From NCBI RefSeq assembly GCF_001895145.1, contig NZ_BDIR01000002.1:310001-374000 (forward strand): a DNA stretch of 64,000 nucleotides, given 5' to 3'. Every line of letters starts with the position of its first letter. Within the stretch, counting starts at the first letter, position 1. The position numbers and the translations under genes are program-made. This DNA comes from Arcobacter sp. LA11. Lineage in GTDB: Bacteria; Campylobacterota; Campylobacteria; Campylobacterales; Arcobacteraceae. This document shows positions 28,449-38,281 of the stretch, one piece after another. The notes under the pieces were generated by a model that had not been told where the DNA came from, ran no database searches, and was given only the letters and a program-made list of their open reading frames with translations.

Positions 28449-28501
28449 ACTTTGAAAATACTTACATTTTGATAGTTTGAATATTTTAAAGGAATTGTCT
28501 T

Positions 28502-29209
28502 ATGAAAAAAATCTTAATTGTTATAATATTTTCATTATTTGTTAGTGCAAATGAAAAAACAGATATAGATAAATGGTTAACTTATTATTATCTTCAACCA
28601 GAACCAAATAAATTTGAAATTGTAGTTAAAGAATTATCTTCAATAGGCTTTTTAGAAAGAAAAAAATCTTTAGCGCCAATGGGAGGTTTCTTTTCTGTAA
28701 TATTTAGAGGAAATAAAAATAAAGTTGATAAATGGATAGATTTTTTAGTAAATTTAAAAGAAAATGAGAGAAAAATATTCATTATGGCTTTATATTATTC
28801 TGATATAAAAGATAAATATGAACATATTAAAAAGTTAGTTAAAACAGAAAAAGAAAAAAAATTATTGTTTGGAATAAAAAAACTTAAGTTTATAAATCTT
28901 ATTGATATGGATGTTATATCAGCTAAAACTTTAGATATTCATTGGGGAGCTTTTATGGCTTCAGGTGATGAACGACATATATATAAGATAATTGATTCGT
29001 TATCTTTTGGCGGGATAAAAGGTAAAAAGCCTACAAATATTTTAATTATAGAAGAAACAGCTAAATGGTCTTTATCATCTAATGCTAAACAACATAAAAA
29101 AGTGTTAGACATATGTAAATATTTTATTGATAATCCTCAGTATACTACTGATGATGTAAATCAAATATTAAAAAATATTGTTAAAAAAGTTGAGAAGAAC
29201 CATAATTAG
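28502..29209 (+). CDS. Secreted protein of unknown function
   Basis: A 235-residue protein with a signal peptide (MKKILIVIIFSLFVSA, 1-16) and a Lys/Ile-rich, mainly helical mature part. Examples are KWLTYYYLQPEPNKFEIVVKEL and HWGAFMASGDERHIYKIIDSLSFGG near 150. No catalytic or metal motif is obvious. The ATG is preceded by AAAGGAATTG. It is flanked by the inverted repeat on its left and converges on lepA. I do not recognise the family. Confidence 0.75.
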   Translation: MKKILIVIIFSLFVSANEKTDIDKWLTYYYLQPEPNKFEIVVKELSSIGFLERKKSLAPMGGFFSVIFRGNKNKVDKWIDFLVNLKENERKIFIMALYYSDIKDKYEHIKKLVKTEKEKKLLFGIKKLKFINLIDMDVISAKTLDIHWGAFMASGDERHIYKIIDSLSFGGIKGKKPTNILIIEETAKWSLSSNAKQHKKVLDICKYFIDNPQYTTDDVNQILKNIVKKVEKNHN

Positions 29210-29328
29210 TTTGTTGAGATTTAATATTTAGTATAGGTTCAAGGTGGAGCTTTAATTTTAAAGTAGAGTTTACTAGAAGTAAATGAGCATTTAAAATTGA
29301 AGTTTCAACGCAGAAGATGTGCTAAAGA

Positions 29329-31116
29329 TTAAATCTTCAACACAGCCATGAATGCTTCTTGTGGTACGTTCACCTTTCCAATTGCTTTCATTCTTTTTTT
29401 ACCAGCTTTTTGTTTTTCTAGTAGTTTTCTTTTTCTTGTAATATCTCCACCATAACATTTTGCGGTTACGTTTTTACCTGTTGATTTTACTGTTTCTCTC
29501 GCAATAATTGTTGAACCAATACTTGCTTGAATAGCAACTTCAAAAAGTTGTCTTGGTATTAATTCTTTTAAGGCTTTGATAAATTCTCTACCTTTACTAA
29601 GTGCTTTATTTTCTGGAACGATAATTGATAAGGCATCAACAACATCACCAGCAACTTTGATATCAAGTTTTTGTAAAACACCTGGTCTAAATCCAACTGG
29701 TTCATAATCGAAAGATGCATAACCTTTTGTTGTTGATTTTAGTTTATCATAGAAGTCCATTACGATTTCATTCATTGGAATATCATAATCTAAAAGTACT
29801 CTTTTCCCTATATAGTCCATTTTATTTTGGATAGCTCTTTTGTCATTTAAAAGCTTGATTACATTTCCTAAAAACTCATCAGGAACTAAAACTGTAGCTT
29901 TTACATATGGTTCAAAAATTGTCTCTATATAGTTTGGCTCTGGTAGTTCTGATGGATTTTGGATTGTGATTCTTTCTCCATCTTTTTTTAGAACTTCATA
30001 TATAACTGTTGGTGCAGTTGCTATTAAATCTAAGTTGAATTCTCTTTCAAGTCTTTCTTTTATAACTTCCATATGAAGCATACCTAAAAATCCTGTTCTA
30101 AATCCAGAACCAAGTGCCGCAGAAGATTCTGGTTCAAAAGAGATAGATGAATCATTTAGTTGTAACTTTGTAAGTGCTTCTCTTAAATCCTCAAACTTAT
30201 CAGTTTCAATTGGGTAAATCCCAGCGAATACGAAAGGTTTAGCAGGCTCAAATCCATCAATAGCAACAGGTGTTGGGTTTTTTGCATCAGTTATTGTATC
30301 CCCAACTGCAATACCATCTAAAGTTTTAAGCCCTAATACAACAATACCTATTTCACCAGTTTTGATTTCATTTGTATTTTGTCTTTTTAATGGATGAGGA
30401 TACATTAAGTTAAGAACTGGATGTTCAACTTTTGTATTCATCATCTTCATCATTTGACCTTTTTTGATACTCCCTTCATAAACTCTTACAAGTGCAAGAG
30501 CTCCAAGGTAGTTATCAAACCAAGAATCATAGATTAGTGCTTTTGTAGGAGCATTTTCATCACCTTGTGGTGCTGGAACTCTATCAACAATTGAATCAAT
30601 TAAGTCTCTAACTCCAAGACCTGTTTTCGCAGAAATTAGATTGTTTTCTGTACAGTCAAGTCCAATCGCTTCTTCTACTTCTTCTAAAACTCTATCTGGG
30701 TCAGCAGAAGGCAAATCAATTTTATTTACAACAGGAAGTAGTTCTAAGTCATTGTCCATTGCTATATAAACATTTGCAATAGTTTGTGCTTCAACACCTT
30801 GTGTTGAATCTACAATAAGTAAAGCACCTTCTGATGAGGCTAAAGAACGACTCACTTCATAAGAAAAATCAACATGACCTGGAGTGTCAATAAGATTTAG
30901 AACATAATTCTGGCCATCTTTTACATAGTCAAGTCTTACACTTTGAGCTTTAATAGTAATACCACGCTCTTTTTCAATATCCATTGTATCCATAACTTGT
31001 GCTGACATATCTCTATCTGCAACTGAACCACACTCTTGAATAATTCTATCTGCTAGTGTTGATTTTCCATGGTCAATATGAGCAATAATTGAAAAGTTTC
31101 TAATATTTTCTTGCAA
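29329..31116 (-). CDS. lepA: Elongation factor 4 (LepA GTPase)
   Basis: LepA is a ribosomal GTPase that affects elongation or initiation under stress. The 595 residues start [25 protein letters not shown] (G1 motif near 13). DTPGHVDF (G3) and [10 protein letters not shown] (G4) follow, and the LepA-specific C terminus ([20 protein letters not shown]) replaces EF-G domain IV. The start codon is TTG (complement of 31114-31116), with AGGA a few bases ahead. A TATAAT lies at 31148-31153 on the complement. Confidence 0.97.
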   Translation of the reverse strand: MQENIRNFSIIAHIDHGKSTLADRIIQECGSVADRDMSAQVMDTMDIEKERGITIKAQSVRLDYVKDGQNYVLNLIDTPGHVDFSYEVSRSLASSEGALLIVDSTQGVEAQTIANVYIAMDNDLELLPVVNKIDLPSADPDRVLEEVEEAIGLDCTENNLISAKTGLGVRDLIDSIVDRVPAPQGDENAPTKALIYDSWFDNYLGALALVRVYEGSIKKGQMMKMMNTKVEHPVLNLMYPHPLKRQNTNEIKTGEIGIVVLGLKTLDGIAVGDTITDAKNPTPVAIDGFEPAKPFVFAGIYPIETDKFEDLREALTKLQLNDSSISFEPESSAALGSGFRTGFLGMLHMEVIKERLEREFNLDLIATAPTVIYEVLKKDGERITIQNPSELPEPNYIETIFEPYVKATVLVPDEFLGNVIKLLNDKRAIQNKMDYIGKRVLLDYDIPMNEIVMDFYDKLKSTTKGYASFDYEPVGFRPGVLQKLDIKVAGDVVDALSIIVPENKALSKGREFIKALKELIPRQLFEVAIQASIGSTIIARETVKSTGKNVTAKCYGGDITRKRKLLEKQKAGKKRMKAIGKVNVPQEAFMAVLKI

Positions 31117-31147
31117 CGTATAATCCTATTTAATATATTTTATCGCG

Positions 31148-31153
31148 ATTATA
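31148..31153 (-). promoter_or_regulatory. -10 element of lepA
   Basis: TATAAT on the minus strand, 31 bp upstream of the TTG start of lepA, in a T-rich context without a clear -35. Confidence 0.5.
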
Positions 31154-31222
31154 TCTAAAAAAAAGTAAGTTTCGTGTTAAGTAAAAAGTTAAGAGAAGTT
31201 TTAAGTAGGAAATTTAAAAAAG

Positions 31223-31253
31223 ATAGATTTTAGGCTTTTTGCCTAAAATCTAT
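31223..31253 (-). terminator. Terminator of the OmpA-family gene
   Basis: Perfect 13-bp arms ATAGATTTTAGGC / GCCTAAAATCTAT with a 5-nt loop; on the minus strand it is followed by CTTTTTTAAA. Confidence 0.88.
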
Positions 31254-31266
31254 AAAAGAATAAAGA

Positions 31267-32292
31267 CTATCTAGAGATAGAACCTTCAACTCTTCTGTTC
31301 ATTGCTTTACCTTCAGCAGTCTCATTTGATGCTTTAGGATTTAATTCTCCATATCCAACAGAGTTTAATCTTGCTTTTTCAACACCGTAAGCTTCTAATG
31401 CTTTAACAGTAGACGCTGCTCTTCTTTCAGATAATTTTTGGTTATATGCATCTGAACCATCTGAATCTGTATGAGCTTCAATTTTACCTTTAACTGATGG
31501 GAAAGCTTTCATGAAGTCTGCAAATTTTTTGATTTTTGAAGAGTAAGAGTTGTTAATTACTGCAGAGTCAGTATCAAAATTAATATTTAAGTTAACTTTT
31601 AATGAACAACCAGTTTCATCAACGATATCACCTTTTGGAGTATTTGGACATTTGTCATTTGCATCAACAACACCATCACCATCAGAATCTTTTGGCATTA
31701 CTACATCAACTGGAGTAATAACTGGAATTGGTTCTTTTTTCATCATTGGAGCAGGAGCAGCTTTTTTTCCAAATGGAATAGCTAAACCAACTGTATATAA
31801 TAAGTTGTTATCACCATGATCAAATTCAACTAAGTGTCTAACGTCAGCTTTTAAAGCTACTGCTTCAGAAATTTTATATTTGATACCAACACCGTAGTTA
31901 GCGAATAAACCATCTTCATTATCAAACTCTTCGTTATCAAAAATTTCAACACCAGCCCCGATTAATCCATATAATGACGTAGAATCAGATAAACCATACT
32001 CTTTTACTAAGTTTGCGAATACTCTAGTAATTCCTGTATCTTCATTTGTACCATTTCTTGTGTAATCAACATCTTCTAAACTTCTTAAGAAACCTAGTTC
32101 TACTTGATCAAACATAGAATCATCTAAGTTAAAACCTAAACTTAAACCAGCATCTGCATAGTTTCTTTCTAAATCTAAGTTACCTTCCGTATAAACTCCA
32201 CCAATCATAGGCGTGATTTCATATTTATATTCACTATTTGCAGCGAACATCATTGAAGCACATAGTGCAGTTGATAATAGTATCTTTTTCAT
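31267..32292 (-). CDS. OmpA-family outer membrane protein
   Basis: A 341-residue porin-like protein. It has a signal peptide (residues 1-18, ending MMFAA) and a beta-barrel region of about 165 residues with alternating hydrophobic strands. A Pro-rich linker (KKAAPAPMMKKEPIPVITPVD) leads to a thrombospondin type 3 calcium motif DSDGDGVVDANDKCPNTPKG. The C-terminal OmpA peptidoglycan-binding domain (residues ~235-341) contains NINFDTDSAVINNSY, AHTDSDGSDAYNQKLSERRAAS and NRRVEGSISR. It probably anchors the outer membrane to the wall. Single gene with its own terminator. Confidence 0.93.
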   Translation of the reverse strand: MKKILLSTALCASMMFAANSEYKYEITPMIGGVYTEGNLDLERNYADAGLSLGFNLDDSMFDQVELGFLRSLEDVDYTRNGTNEDTGITRVFANLVKEYGLSDSTSLYGLIGAGVEIFDNEEFDNEDGLFANYGVGIKYKISEAVALKADVRHLVEFDHGDNNLLYTVGLAIPFGKKAAPAPMMKKEPIPVITPVDVVMPKDSDGDGVVDANDKCPNTPKGDIVDETGCSLKVNLNINFDTDSAVINNSYSSKIKKFADFMKAFPSVKGKIEAHTDSDGSDAYNQKLSERRAASTVKALEAYGVEKARLNSVGYGELNPKASNETAEGKAMNRRVEGSISR

Positions 32293-32365
32293 AATTTTCC
32301 CTTGTGTTTGTTATTTTGCAATATTTTATCTAAAAATAAATTAAATCTTTATTTATCTTAAATTA

Positions 32366-33295
32366 CTATATAAAAATCGAATTTACTGATTCATTATTAG
32401 TAATTCTTCTAATAGTTTCACCAATAATTCTTGAACCTGTTAATACAGTGATTTTATCACTTTCTCCATGCATTGGAATTGTATCTGAGATAATTAATTC
32501 ATCCAATGTTCCCTCATTTAGTCTATCAAATGCTGGTCCTGATAGTACACCATGAGTACAGCAGGCCATTACTGATGTCGCACCTTTTTTCTTTAATACT
32601 TCAGCAGCTTTAACTAAAGTTCCAGCAGTATCAACCATATCATCAACTAAGATTACATCTTTACCTTCAACGTCACCAATGATATTCATAACTTCTGCAA
32701 CATTTGCTTTTTCTCTTCTTTTATCAACAATTACTAAGTCATATCCTAGTTTATCTGCATAGCTTCTTGCCCGTGCAACTCCGCCAATATCTGGACTTGC
32801 AATGATTGGGTTTTTTAGATTTTTAGATTTTAAATAATCTACAAACATAACTGAACCATATAAGTTATCAACAGGGATATTGAAAAATCCTTGAATTTGT
32901 GCAGCATGTAAATCAATAGTAATCATTCTATCAATACCTGCAGCTTCTAACATATCAGCAACTAACTTTGCAGTAATTGGAACTCTTGGAGCAGCTTTTC
33001 TATCTTGTCTAGCATATCCATAATATGGAATAACAGCAGAGATAGATTTTGCACTTGATCTTTTTAATGCATCTACCATAATAAGTAGTTCCATTAGGTG
33101 GTCATTTGTTGGAGCACATGTAGGTTGAACAATAAATACATCTTGTCCTCTTACGCTCTCTTTAACTTGAACAGAGATTTCTCCATCACTAAATTTATTG
33201 ATTGTAGCTGTGCCTACTTCAATGTTTAGATAGTCTCCAACATTTTTAGCAAATTCAGGGTTTGCGGTACCACTAAAAAGCTTAAATTTTGACAT
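32366..33295 (-). CDS. prs: Ribose-phosphate pyrophosphokinase
   Basis: Prs makes PRPP from ribose-5-phosphate and ATP for nucleotide, histidine and tryptophan synthesis. The 309-residue protein shows FSDGEISVQVKESVRGQDVFIVQP, the ATP loop YYGYARQDRKAAPRVPI near 97, and the PRPP-binding motif DVILVDDMVDTAGTLVKA near 213. Start MSKFKLFSGTANPE is canonical. It is a single gene on the minus strand. Confidence 0.98.
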   Translation of the reverse strand: MSKFKLFSGTANPEFAKNVGDYLNIEVGTATINKFSDGEISVQVKESVRGQDVFIVQPTCAPTNDHLMELLIMVDALKRSSAKSISAVIPYYGYARQDRKAAPRVPITAKLVADMLEAAGIDRMITIDLHAAQIQGFFNIPVDNLYGSVMFVDYLKSKNLKNPIIASPDIGGVARARSYADKLGYDLVIVDKRREKANVAEVMNIIGDVEGKDVILVDDMVDTAGTLVKAAEVLKKKGATSVMACCTHGVLSGPAFDRLNEGTLDELIISDTIPMHGESDKITVLTGSRIIGETIRRITNNESVNSIFI

Positions 33296-33447
33296 TAGGT
33301 TTTCCTTGTGTGATTGTTTGTGTTAAAGCGATTTTATCTAAAAAGTACTTAATAGATATTAAGATAATTTTAGAGTTAATTAAATTATATAAAGTTATTT
33401 AAAAAAATATATAAAAAAGATATTTTATTGAAAGTTATAATCAAATC

Positions 33448-33477
33448 TTATAAACTAGGAGAATCCCCAGTTTATAA
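33448..33477 (-). terminator. Hairpin after mnmA1
   Basis: TTATAAACT / AGTTTATAA arms with a partly paired GG..CC interior lie 6 bp after the mnmA stop. The following U-rich tract is poor. Confidence 0.5.
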
Positions 33478-33482
33478 ACTAT

Positions 33483-34517
33483 CTATTCAGTTTCTTGAAT
33501 CCAACCACTACCTAGTACTTTATCATTATCATAAAATACTGCAAGTTGTCCATCTGCTACTCCAAATGCAGCTTCATCTAAATTAATGTAAGCTTTATCT
33601 CCTTCAATCCTCACTTTACAAGAAGTTGAAATAGATCTATATCTTAATTTAACAGTACATGTAAATTCTTTATCTTCTATATACATATTTAAATTGTTAA
33701 CTTCAACTTCATTGATTTCTAATGCAGCTTTTTTACCTACAACGATTGTATTATTTTCAGGGTTTATTTTAGTAACAAAATGAGGTTCATGTGCTCCATG
33801 AACAATAAATCCTCTTCTTTTTCCAATTGTATAATGCATATAACCTTTATGTTCACCTACAACATTTCCTTCTTCATTTAAAACTTTTCCAGGAAGGTCA
33901 ATTTTTGCATGTTTTTTTATTACATCTGTGTATACAGTATCAACAAAACATATTTCTTGAGACTCATTTTTTTCAGTGATTTTTACATAGACTTCATCTA
34001 ATGAGGCAGCGAATTTAACAATATCCTCTTTTTTATAAGTACTTAATGGGAACATCATAAATGGTAAAGCTTCTTTTTTTACTTGTGATAAGAAATAGCT
34101 TTGATCTTTTGATTTATCATCTGCTTCATAGAAAAACTTGCCATCAGTTTTTGCATAATGTCCAGTAGCTAAAAAATCAGCTCCATGTTCTTTTGCAAAA
34201 TCAAGCATAGCTCCAAACTTTATTTGTCTATTACATTTTACACATGGATTTGGAGTAGTTCCATCAATATATGAATTTACAAAATAGTCGTAAACTTCTT
34301 CTCCAAATGTATCAGTTTTATCTAAAATATGATATTTGATATTTAAAAATTTTGCAACTTTTTCTATATAAGCAAGATTTGTTTCATGATAACCGTCTGT
34401 TCTATCGTGAAGTTTTAAGTAAACACCTTCAACTTGAAAGCCATCTTTTTGTAGCATATAAGCAGTAACTGATGAGTCAATTCCTCCACTCATACCTACC
34501 ATTACTTTTTTTTTCAT
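33483..34517 (-). CDS. mnmA: tRNA-specific 2-thiouridylase MnmA, Campylobacter type
   Basis: MnmA puts the 2-thio group on U34 of Lys, Glu and Gln tRNAs. The 344-residue protein has the PP-loop SGGIDSS (10-16). The catalytic cysteine is in NPCVKCNRQIKF (Cys95, with an extra Cys92), the partner Cys190 is in SQEICFV, and ATGHYAK and SKDQSYFL are present. The segment HYTIGKRRGFIVHGAHEPHFV is the form I know from Campylobacter MnmA. This is the lineage-typical copy; the paralogue at 34984 belongs to a different subfamily. Confidence 0.93.
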   Translation of the reverse strand: MKKKVMVGMSGGIDSSVTAYMLQKDGFQVEGVYLKLHDRTDGYHETNLAYIEKVAKFLNIKYHILDKTDTFGEEVYDYFVNSYIDGTTPNPCVKCNRQIKFGAMLDFAKEHGADFLATGHYAKTDGKFFYEADDKSKDQSYFLSQVKKEALPFMMFPLSTYKKEDIVKFAASLDEVYVKITEKNESQEICFVDTVYTDVIKKHAKIDLPGKVLNEEGNVVGEHKGYMHYTIGKRRGFIVHGAHEPHFVTKINPENNTIVVGKKAALEINEVEVNNLNMYIEDKEFTCTVKLRYRSISTSCKVRIEGDKAYINLDEAAFGVADGQLAVFYDNDKVLGSGWIQETE

Positions 34518-34564
34518 TTTTAACCTTTAAAAAGTTCCTTTTTCAAAGAAACCAAAATTTAAGA

Positions 34565-34604
34565 ACTACTTTTTAGTATTGGAGTAAATCCAATTAAAAG
34601 TAGT
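34565..34604. terminator. Hairpin between folK fragment and mnmA1
   Basis: ACTACTTTT / AAAAGTAGT outer arms and an inner ATTGGA / TCCAAT stem lie between the folK remnant and mnmA1. The role (terminator or processing site) is uncertain. Confidence 0.4.
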
Positions 34605-34632
34605 AAAATCCTAAAGAAAACAACGAGTTGTT

Positions 34633-34875
34633 CTACATATATTTTAAAGGAATAATCACTGATTCTCTATTTGCCCAATTTTTATGAGGAATAATAAGGT
34701 CTTTTGTATTTATTTTCTTATTATTAAAAAAGACTATATCTATATCTAGGTTTTTAGGCGCATCTTGAAAGGATCGCTTTCTTCCATATCTAATCTCTAA
34801 TCTTACAGGATTTAATAATCCGTTTGTTGTAAGATTATTAGAAAGCGGCATTATATCATTTAAAATAGGTTTTTG
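34633..34875 (-). pseudogene. Truncated duplicate of the folK 3' half
   Basis: About 72-80 codons are homologous to the C-terminal half of the intact folK at 36140. Shared segments include RKRSFQDAP, LDIDI, FFNNKKINTKDLIIPHK (intact copy FFDNKKINTKKLIIPHK) and ANRESVIIPLKY. Similarity extends a little upstream (LNDIMPLSNNL against LNGIIAIKTNL), where the intact copy continues and this one ends. The N-terminal half of HPPK, including the pterin-binding part, is missing, so no enzyme can be made. It lies between the two mnmA genes, which fits a scar of the event that brought in the second mnmA. Substitutions are scattered, so it is not recent. Confidence 0.85.
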
Positions 34876-34933
34876 TTATAAAAATAGAGTTAAAATTATA
34901 AGTAAATCAAATTAAAATTTTTTATTTAGTAGC

Positions 34934-34960
34934 ATTGAGGATGGTTTTCCAATCCTCAAT
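34934..34960. terminator. Hairpin downstream of mnmA2
   Basis: ATTGAGGAT / ATCCTCAAT with an inner GG-TTTT-CC lies 23 bp after the mnmA2 stop. The run of T is on the plus-strand side (ATTTTTT), so its efficiency for the minus-strand gene is uncertain. Confidence 0.5.
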
Positions 34961-34983
34961 ATTTTTTAATTCATAGGCGCTAA

Positions 34984-36084
34984 TTAATAGTAATTGCTTA
35001 TAAATCCGCCACCTAGACAATACTCACCATCATATAAAACAAGACTTTGTCCTAAAGTTACTGCTCTTTGAGGTTTGTCAAATTTGACTATTACTTTATT
35101 ATCTTTAGTTTCTGTCACAGTACAAGCTTGCTTTTGTTGACGATAACGTACTTGTGCCATCAATTTATCACCAACTTTAGGAGCAACTTCAAGTACCCAG
35201 TGCATATGACTAGCTTCTACATTTTGGTTCATAAGTAGGGGGTGATTAGTATCTTGTACTACTGTTAATGTGTTGTTTTCAATATCTTTTTTAGCTGCAT
35301 ACCATGGTTTATGAATGTGTCCAGCTGATTCAGTCTCTTTGATACCTCCAAGACCAATACCTTTTCTCTGACCTAATGTGTAACAAATTAGACCTTTATG
35401 TTTTCCTATTACTTTTCCATTTTCATCTAACATATCTCCAGGAATTGCTTTTAGATGTTGTGTAATAAAATCATCAAATCTTTGATTTCCAATAAAACAT
35501 ATACCAGTACTATCTTTTTTATCACTAACAGGAAGATTGTGTTCTCTTGCAATTTCTCTAACTTCTATTTTTGTCAAATCACCAAGGGGAAACATAGCAT
35601 GTGAAAGTTGCTCACTTAATAGTGCATGTAAGAAGTAACTTTGGTCTTTTGAACTATCTTTTGGAGTATCTAGTACATAGTGGTCATTGTATTTAGATAT
35701 TTTTGCATAATGCCCAGTTGCAATCATATCTGCACCCATTTTTTTTGCTTCATTTAAAAATACATTGAATTTAATTTCTCTATTACATAGAATATCTGGA
35801 TTTGGTGTAAGCCCTTTTTTTAAACCTTCTAAAAATACATCAAATACTTTTGTTCTGTATTCTTCAACAAAGTCTTTACCTTTTACTTCAATTCCTAAGA
35901 GTTCGCCTACTTTTTTTGCATCTTCAAACTCTATACGATTAGGACATTGGCTTCCTTTGATTCCATATTCCCAGTTACGCATGAATAAGCCTACTACTTC
36001 ATATCCTTGTTGTTTTAACAGTAATGCAGTAACAGAAGAATCAACACCACCTGACATCCCAACAACTACTTTTTTTTTGTCCAT
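34984..36084 (-). CDS. mnmA: Second MnmA (2-thiouridylase), gamma/beta-proteobacterial type
   Basis: A full-length 366-residue MnmA: PP-loop SGGVDSS (11-17), Cys100 in NPDILCNREIKF, Cys196 in DSTGICFIG, then CYTLGQRKGIGLGG. The extended C-terminal beta-barrel ends LGQSLVLYDGEYCLGGG. This wording closely follows the E. coli protein (NPDILCNKEIKF, DSTGICFIG, HTLGQRKGLGIGG). It differs clearly from the copy at 33483, so it is not a simple tandem duplicate. All catalytic residues are kept, so both copies may be active. It follows folK with a 55-bp gap and precedes the folK fragment. Confidence 0.92.
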   Translation of the reverse strand: MDKKKVVVGMSGGVDSSVTALLLKQQGYEVVGLFMRNWEYGIKGSQCPNRIEFEDAKKVGELLGIEVKGKDFVEEYRTKVFDVFLEGLKKGLTPNPDILCNREIKFNVFLNEAKKMGADMIATGHYAKISKYNDHYVLDTPKDSSKDQSYFLHALLSEQLSHAMFPLGDLTKIEVREIAREHNLPVSDKKDSTGICFIGNQRFDDFITQHLKAIPGDMLDENGKVIGKHKGLICYTLGQRKGIGLGGIKETESAGHIHKPWYAAKKDIENNTLTVVQDTNHPLLMNQNVEASHMHWVLEVAPKVGDKLMAQVRYRQQKQACTVTETKDNKVIVKFDKPQRAVTLGQSLVLYDGEYCLGGGFISNYY

Positions 36085-36139
36085 TTTTTAACCTCTAAAA
36101 GTTCTTTTTTCAGAACTTTATTTACAACAATGAGTTGTT

Positions 36140-36616
36140 TTATATGTATTTTAAAGGAATAATCACTGACTCTCTATTTGCCCAATCTTTGTGAGGGATA
36201 ATAAGTTTTTTAGTATTAATTTTTTTATTATCGAAAAAGATTATATCAATATCTAGGGTTCTAGGCGCATCTTGAAAGGATCGCTTTCTTCCAAATCTTT
36301 TTTCTAATCTATGCATATTTTTAAGGAATTCATTCGGTGCAAGATTAGTTTTAATCGCAATTATACCATTTAAAAAGTCATTTTGTTCCAAAAAACCAAA
36401 TGGTGGGTTTGTAAGTAAAGGTGAAGTCATAAGAATATCAAATTTTTTATTTGTTTTTAAAGATAAGAAAAGTTTATCAAAAATTCTTTTTGTATTTCCA
36501 ATATTTCCCCCAATTCCAATAGTTACAAGATATTTCTTATTTGAATGGTTTTTAAATTTTTTTGGAAAATTACTAGTATAATGCAGTGTTAAATTTTCAT
36601 TTAATTTTTTTTTCAT
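36140..36616 (-). CDS. folK: 2-amino-4-hydroxy-6-hydroxymethyldihydropteridine pyrophosphokinase
   Basis: FolK (HPPK) transfers pyrophosphate from ATP to hydroxymethyl-dihydropterin in folate synthesis. The 158 residues show TIGIGGNIGNTKRIFDKL, LLTNPPFGFLEQNDFLNGIIAIKT, and the signature KRFGRKRSFQDAPRTLDIDIIFFD near 108-131. It lies 64 bp downstream of the M24 peptidase gene. Campylobacter and Helicobacter also have folK close to aroQ and an Xaa-Pro peptidase, but with flhF following; here mnmA follows. Confidence 0.93.
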   Translation of the reverse strand: MKKKLNENLTLHYTSNFPKKFKNHSNKKYLVTIGIGGNIGNTKRIFDKLFLSLKTNKKFDILMTSPLLTNPPFGFLEQNDFLNGIIAIKTNLAPNEFLKNMHRLEKRFGRKRSFQDAPRTLDIDIIFFDNKKINTKKLIIPHKDWANRESVIIPLKYI

Positions 36617-36680
36617 ATTTCTCCAAAAAAATAAAAATTATTAAGTTAGTCAAGATTGATTTTCTTAATTCTTTTGTAAA

Positions 36681-37706
36681 TTACAGTATTTGAGCTCTAC
36701 CATTCTTCATAACAACAGTATCTTCAATTCTAACTCCAAATTCATTTGGGATATATATACCAGGTTCAATAGTAAAAACCATATTATCTTCAATAATTAC
36801 ATCTGATTTTGAGTTTATATTAGGAAATTCATGTATATCAAGTCCTACTCCATGACCAGTGCTATGTACAAAGTATTTACCATAGCCAGCTTTAATAATA
36901 TAATCCCTAGTAAAACTATCAACTTTAGAAGCTTTCATTCCCGTTCTTACTTTATTTATAGCGTTTAGTTGGGCTTTATAAACTATGTCATATATTTTTT
37001 GATGTTTTTTATTTTTAAATTTTTGTTCTCTTTTGAAAGAAAACTTTTCAAAGTTTGTATTTGCTGTACATGTTCTATCTGAACAATATCTTTTATATTT
37101 TACTCCAGCATCAACTAATACAAGGTCGTTTAATTTTAATTTTTTATTAGTTGGTAGGGCATGTGGTTTTGCTGCATTTTTATTAAAAGCAACAATTGGA
37201 TCAAAACTTAAATCGTTTTTACCTTGGTTACTCATTTTTTCAATAGCTTTAAAATGTAAAAAGTTCTCACTTTGATTGTAACCATTTTTTCTTATATAAG
37301 AAGCTAATTCTTTAAAACCTTTTCTTCCTATCTTTGCAGCTTTTCTTAGTATTTGAATTTCTTCATCACTTTTTATTATTCTTTTTAATTTAGAGAAATT
37401 TTCTTTTGGAATAAATTCTGTTTTTAAATCTTTTGTTAGGTTTTGATAAAAAGATAATTTAAAATCATTTGGATCAAAAACTACTTTTTTAATTTTATTT
37501 TTTTTTAGTATCTTTTTAGTATCTTCAATTAGATTTGAACTTTCGATAACTGAACAATTTTTTGTATATTCTTCTGCTTCTACAGTGTATCTTGAGTCAG
37601 TTATAAAGAAGGCTTCTGAACCTAATTTTAAATAAACAGCGTTGTCACATGAAAATCCACATTCATAATAAACGGCATTTTCATCCAATAGTATATAATT
37701 TTTCAT
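36681..37706 (-). CDS. M24-family metallopeptidase (Xaa-Pro aminopeptidase/dipeptidase)
   Basis: A 341-residue pita-bread peptidase that cleaves next to proline. The dinuclear metal ligands are visible: LVDAGVKYKRYCSDRTCT (two Asp), HSTGHGVGLDIHEFPN (His), VFTIEPGIYIPNEFG (Glu) and GVRIEDTVV (Glu). The N-terminal creatinase-like domain covers residues 1-115. It could be pepP or pepQ-like; the sequence does not decide. Divergent from aroQ with a 79-bp gap; head of the peptidase-folK-mnmA run. Confidence 0.9.
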   Translation of the reverse strand: MKNYILLDENAVYYECGFSCDNAVYLKLGSEAFFITDSRYTVEAEEYTKNCSVIESSNLIEDTKKILKKNKIKKVVFDPNDFKLSFYQNLTKDLKTEFIPKENFSKLKRIIKSDEEIQILRKAAKIGRKGFKELASYIRKNGYNQSENFLHFKAIEKMSNQGKNDLSFDPIVAFNKNAAKPHALPTNKKLKLNDLVLVDAGVKYKRYCSDRTCTANTNFEKFSFKREQKFKNKKHQKIYDIVYKAQLNAINKVRTGMKASKVDSFTRDYIIKAGYGKYFVHSTGHGVGLDIHEFPNINSKSDVIIEDNMVFTIEPGIYIPNEFGVRIEDTVVMKNGRAQIL

Positions 37707-37785
37707 AAGTACTCTTTTTATTTTGATTTATAATTAACATAAATTTCAATATAATCTTACCTAAAATTTATAAAAGGAATATAAT

Positions 37786-38262
37786 ATGAAAATCGCAGTA
37801 ATCCAAGGTCCAAACTTAAATATGTTAGGTATTAGAGAACAGCATATTTACGGTCCAATGAGTTTAGACCAAATTCATGAGCAAATGAAAGGTTCTGCTT
37901 CTCAAAATGGTGTAGAGTTAGAGTTTTTTCAATCAAATTTAGAAGGTGAAATAGTAGATAGAATTCAAGAATGTTTAGGTACAGTTGATGGTATTTTAAT
38001 TAACCCAGCAGCATTTTCTCATACGTCAATTGCAATCAAAGATGCTTTATCAGCAATAAATTTACCAACAGTAGAAGTTCACATTTCAAATATTTATAAA
38101 AGAGAAGAATATAGACAAAAATCAATTACAGCTGGTTCTTCAACTGGTGTTATTAGTGGGTTTGGTCCATTTGGATATCATATGGGTTTAATTGCACTAA
38201 CTCAAATTGTTTCAGAAGTTAAAGCAGTAGAATCTCAAAAACAAGCAGAATCTGCAGAATAA
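37786..38262 (+). CDS. aroQ: Type II 3-dehydroquinate dehydratase
   Basis: AroQ dehydrates 3-dehydroquinate in the shikimate pathway. The 158-residue dodecameric type II enzyme begins [23 protein letters not shown], with the catalytic Tyr in HIYG near 25. [17 protein letters not shown] and the catalytic His in [15 protein letters not shown] near 103 follow. The C-terminal tail is Ala/Glu rich. It begins the aroQ - deaminase - sppA operon, an order shared with Campylobacter. Confidence 0.96.
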   Translation: MKIAVIQGPNLNMLGIREQHIYGPMSLDQIHEQMKGSASQNGVELEFFQSNLEGEIVDRIQECLGTVDGILINPAAFSHTSIAIKDALSAINLPTVEVHISNIYKREEYRQKSITAGSSTGVISGFGPFGYHMGLIALTQIVSEVKAVESQKQAESAE

Positions 38263-38281
38263 TCAAAGGTAATTAACTTTA

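Noticed and set aside
34565-34960. Hairpins around the folK fragment as insertion-sequence ends
   Set aside because: No transposase, no target-site duplication, and the arms do not match each other; better seen as terminator-like stems.
33483-36084. Simple tandem duplication of mnmA
   Set aside because: The two proteins belong to different MnmA subfamilies; only the folK end is duplicated.
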